DNA of 24,989 nucleotides, from the NCBI GenBank assembly GCA_050747825.1, contig JBOGJG010000121.1, positions 1 to 24,989 on the forward strand. The letters run 5' to 3'. A program made the translations under genes and the position numbers. Of this stretch, positions 24,810 through 24,989 are shown one piece after another. Under the pieces are notes generated by a model. It did no database searches. It was given only the letters and a program-made list of their open reading frames with translations, and had not been told where the DNA came from. Within the stretch, counting starts at the first letter, position 1. Every line of letters starts with the position of its first letter. This DNA is from JBOGJG01 sp050747825. Its GTDB lineage: Bacteria > Acidobacteriota > UBA6911 > RPQK01 > JBOGJG01.

Positions 24810-24878
24810 GGATAACGATCAAGCTCACCGGCCGGGGCCGGCTTTGCGGCCCGGGTCAGGTGCAGCGCTTGGTTCGGC
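24810..24878 (-). repeat. Imperfect palindrome resembling a degenerate integron attC site or dispersed repeat
   Basis: On the minus strand the 69-bp element starts GCCGAAC and ends GTTATCC. Inside are matching arms CAAGC/GCTTG and CACC/GGTG separated by an unequal bulge, and a strong central hairpin (CCGGGCCG with CGGCCCCGG). AAC and GTT ends, paired inner boxes, bulged bases, and a length near 70 are attC-like, but the right end departs from GTTRRRY. It begins 15 bases after the stop of the gene at the window edge, as in integron cassettes. It also resembles a dispersed repeat seen as spurious 'NQALHLTR' translations in environmental genomes; the two ideas may be the same. Confidence 0.4.
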
Positions 24879-24893
24879 CTGCCTTTGCTTCGT

Positions 24894-24989
24894 CTATCGT
24901 TTCCCCGGCACGGCGAACTTGGTCGCCATGCGGCCGCCACGTTCACCGAAATAATGACGCAACCGCTCCGGGTCGGCGTGAGGATCGGC
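24894..24989 (-). CDS. C-terminal end of an unknown gene
   Basis: An open frame enters from the right edge and encodes 31 residues ending at TAG: it contains DPHADPERLRHYFGERGG and finishes MATKFAVPGKR. The charged, well-formed sequence and its position just before the attC-like palindrome support a real gene end, but the fragment is too short to assign. Confidence 0.45.
   Translation of the reverse strand, partial: ADPHADPERLRHYFGERGGRMATKFAVPGKR

Noticed and set aside
1..24989. CRISPR arrays, tRNA or rRNA genes, transposases, phage genes
   Set aside because: None was seen: no regularly spaced repeats, no recognisable RNA-gene sequences, and no transposase or phage motifs in the coding frames.

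Overview
The window most resembles an Acidobacteriota genome, probably a metagenome-derived contig. The main reason is the large Oar-like TonB-dependent receptor with an N-terminal carboxypeptidase-regulatory-like domain and an 'LNGRDY' plug motif, a type greatly expanded in that phylum. Secreted glycoside hydrolases and sulfatases fit the same picture. There is no rRNA or other taxonomic marker, so this placement is inference. Nearly all intact genes are long and cleanly open. Decayed genes cluster at a few junctions and at the right end.

Left part, minus strand (1-8320): a secreted family 2 glycoside hydrolase runs off the left edge. Next comes a small membrane-anchored coiled-coil protein, then a tightly overlapping four-gene operon: a KamA-type lysine 2,3-aminomutase, two different D-Ala-D-Ala-ligase-like ATP-grasp enzymes and a GNAT acetyltransferase. 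This operon looks like a small pathway that makes beta-lysine, ligates it and acylates it. I do not recognise it as a characterised system, and it is the best candidate here for undescribed biology. Chorismate synthase (aroC) lies upstream of it on the same strand. A metal-dependent amidohydrolase lipoprotein is divergent from aroC and has a strong promoter that appears to give a leaderless mRNA. A 22-codon remnant of a DUF72 gene follows the amidohydrolase.

Middle part, minus strand (9821-18904): an apparent heavy-metal (copper/silver) efflux operon. It begins with a Cys-rich secreted protein, again with an apparently leaderless promoter. It continues with a CusB-like adaptor carrying a heavy-metal-binding domain, a CusA-like RND pump with an extra membrane helix and a Met-rich YtkA/FixH-like periplasmic domain fused to its C-terminus, and a CusC-like outer-membrane channel. 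It ends with a secreted protein made of two copies of one domain, a lytic transglycosylase and a second Cys-rich secreted protein. The likely joint role is to move metal from the periplasm out of the cell, with wall remodelling and periplasmic metal handling added on. No metal-responsive regulator gene is present.

Right part (19038-24989): the TonB receptor is on the plus strand. It converges on a sulfatase pseudogene that is broken exactly at its catalytic cysteine. Next come a BON-domain lipoprotein and a 50-residue membrane protein. The last kilobase is a graveyard: a three-frame coding remnant, a frameshifted and truncated alpha/beta hydrolase, a possible integron attC-like imperfect palindrome, and the C-terminal end of an unknown gene. 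No tRNA, rRNA, CRISPR array, transposase or phage gene was seen.
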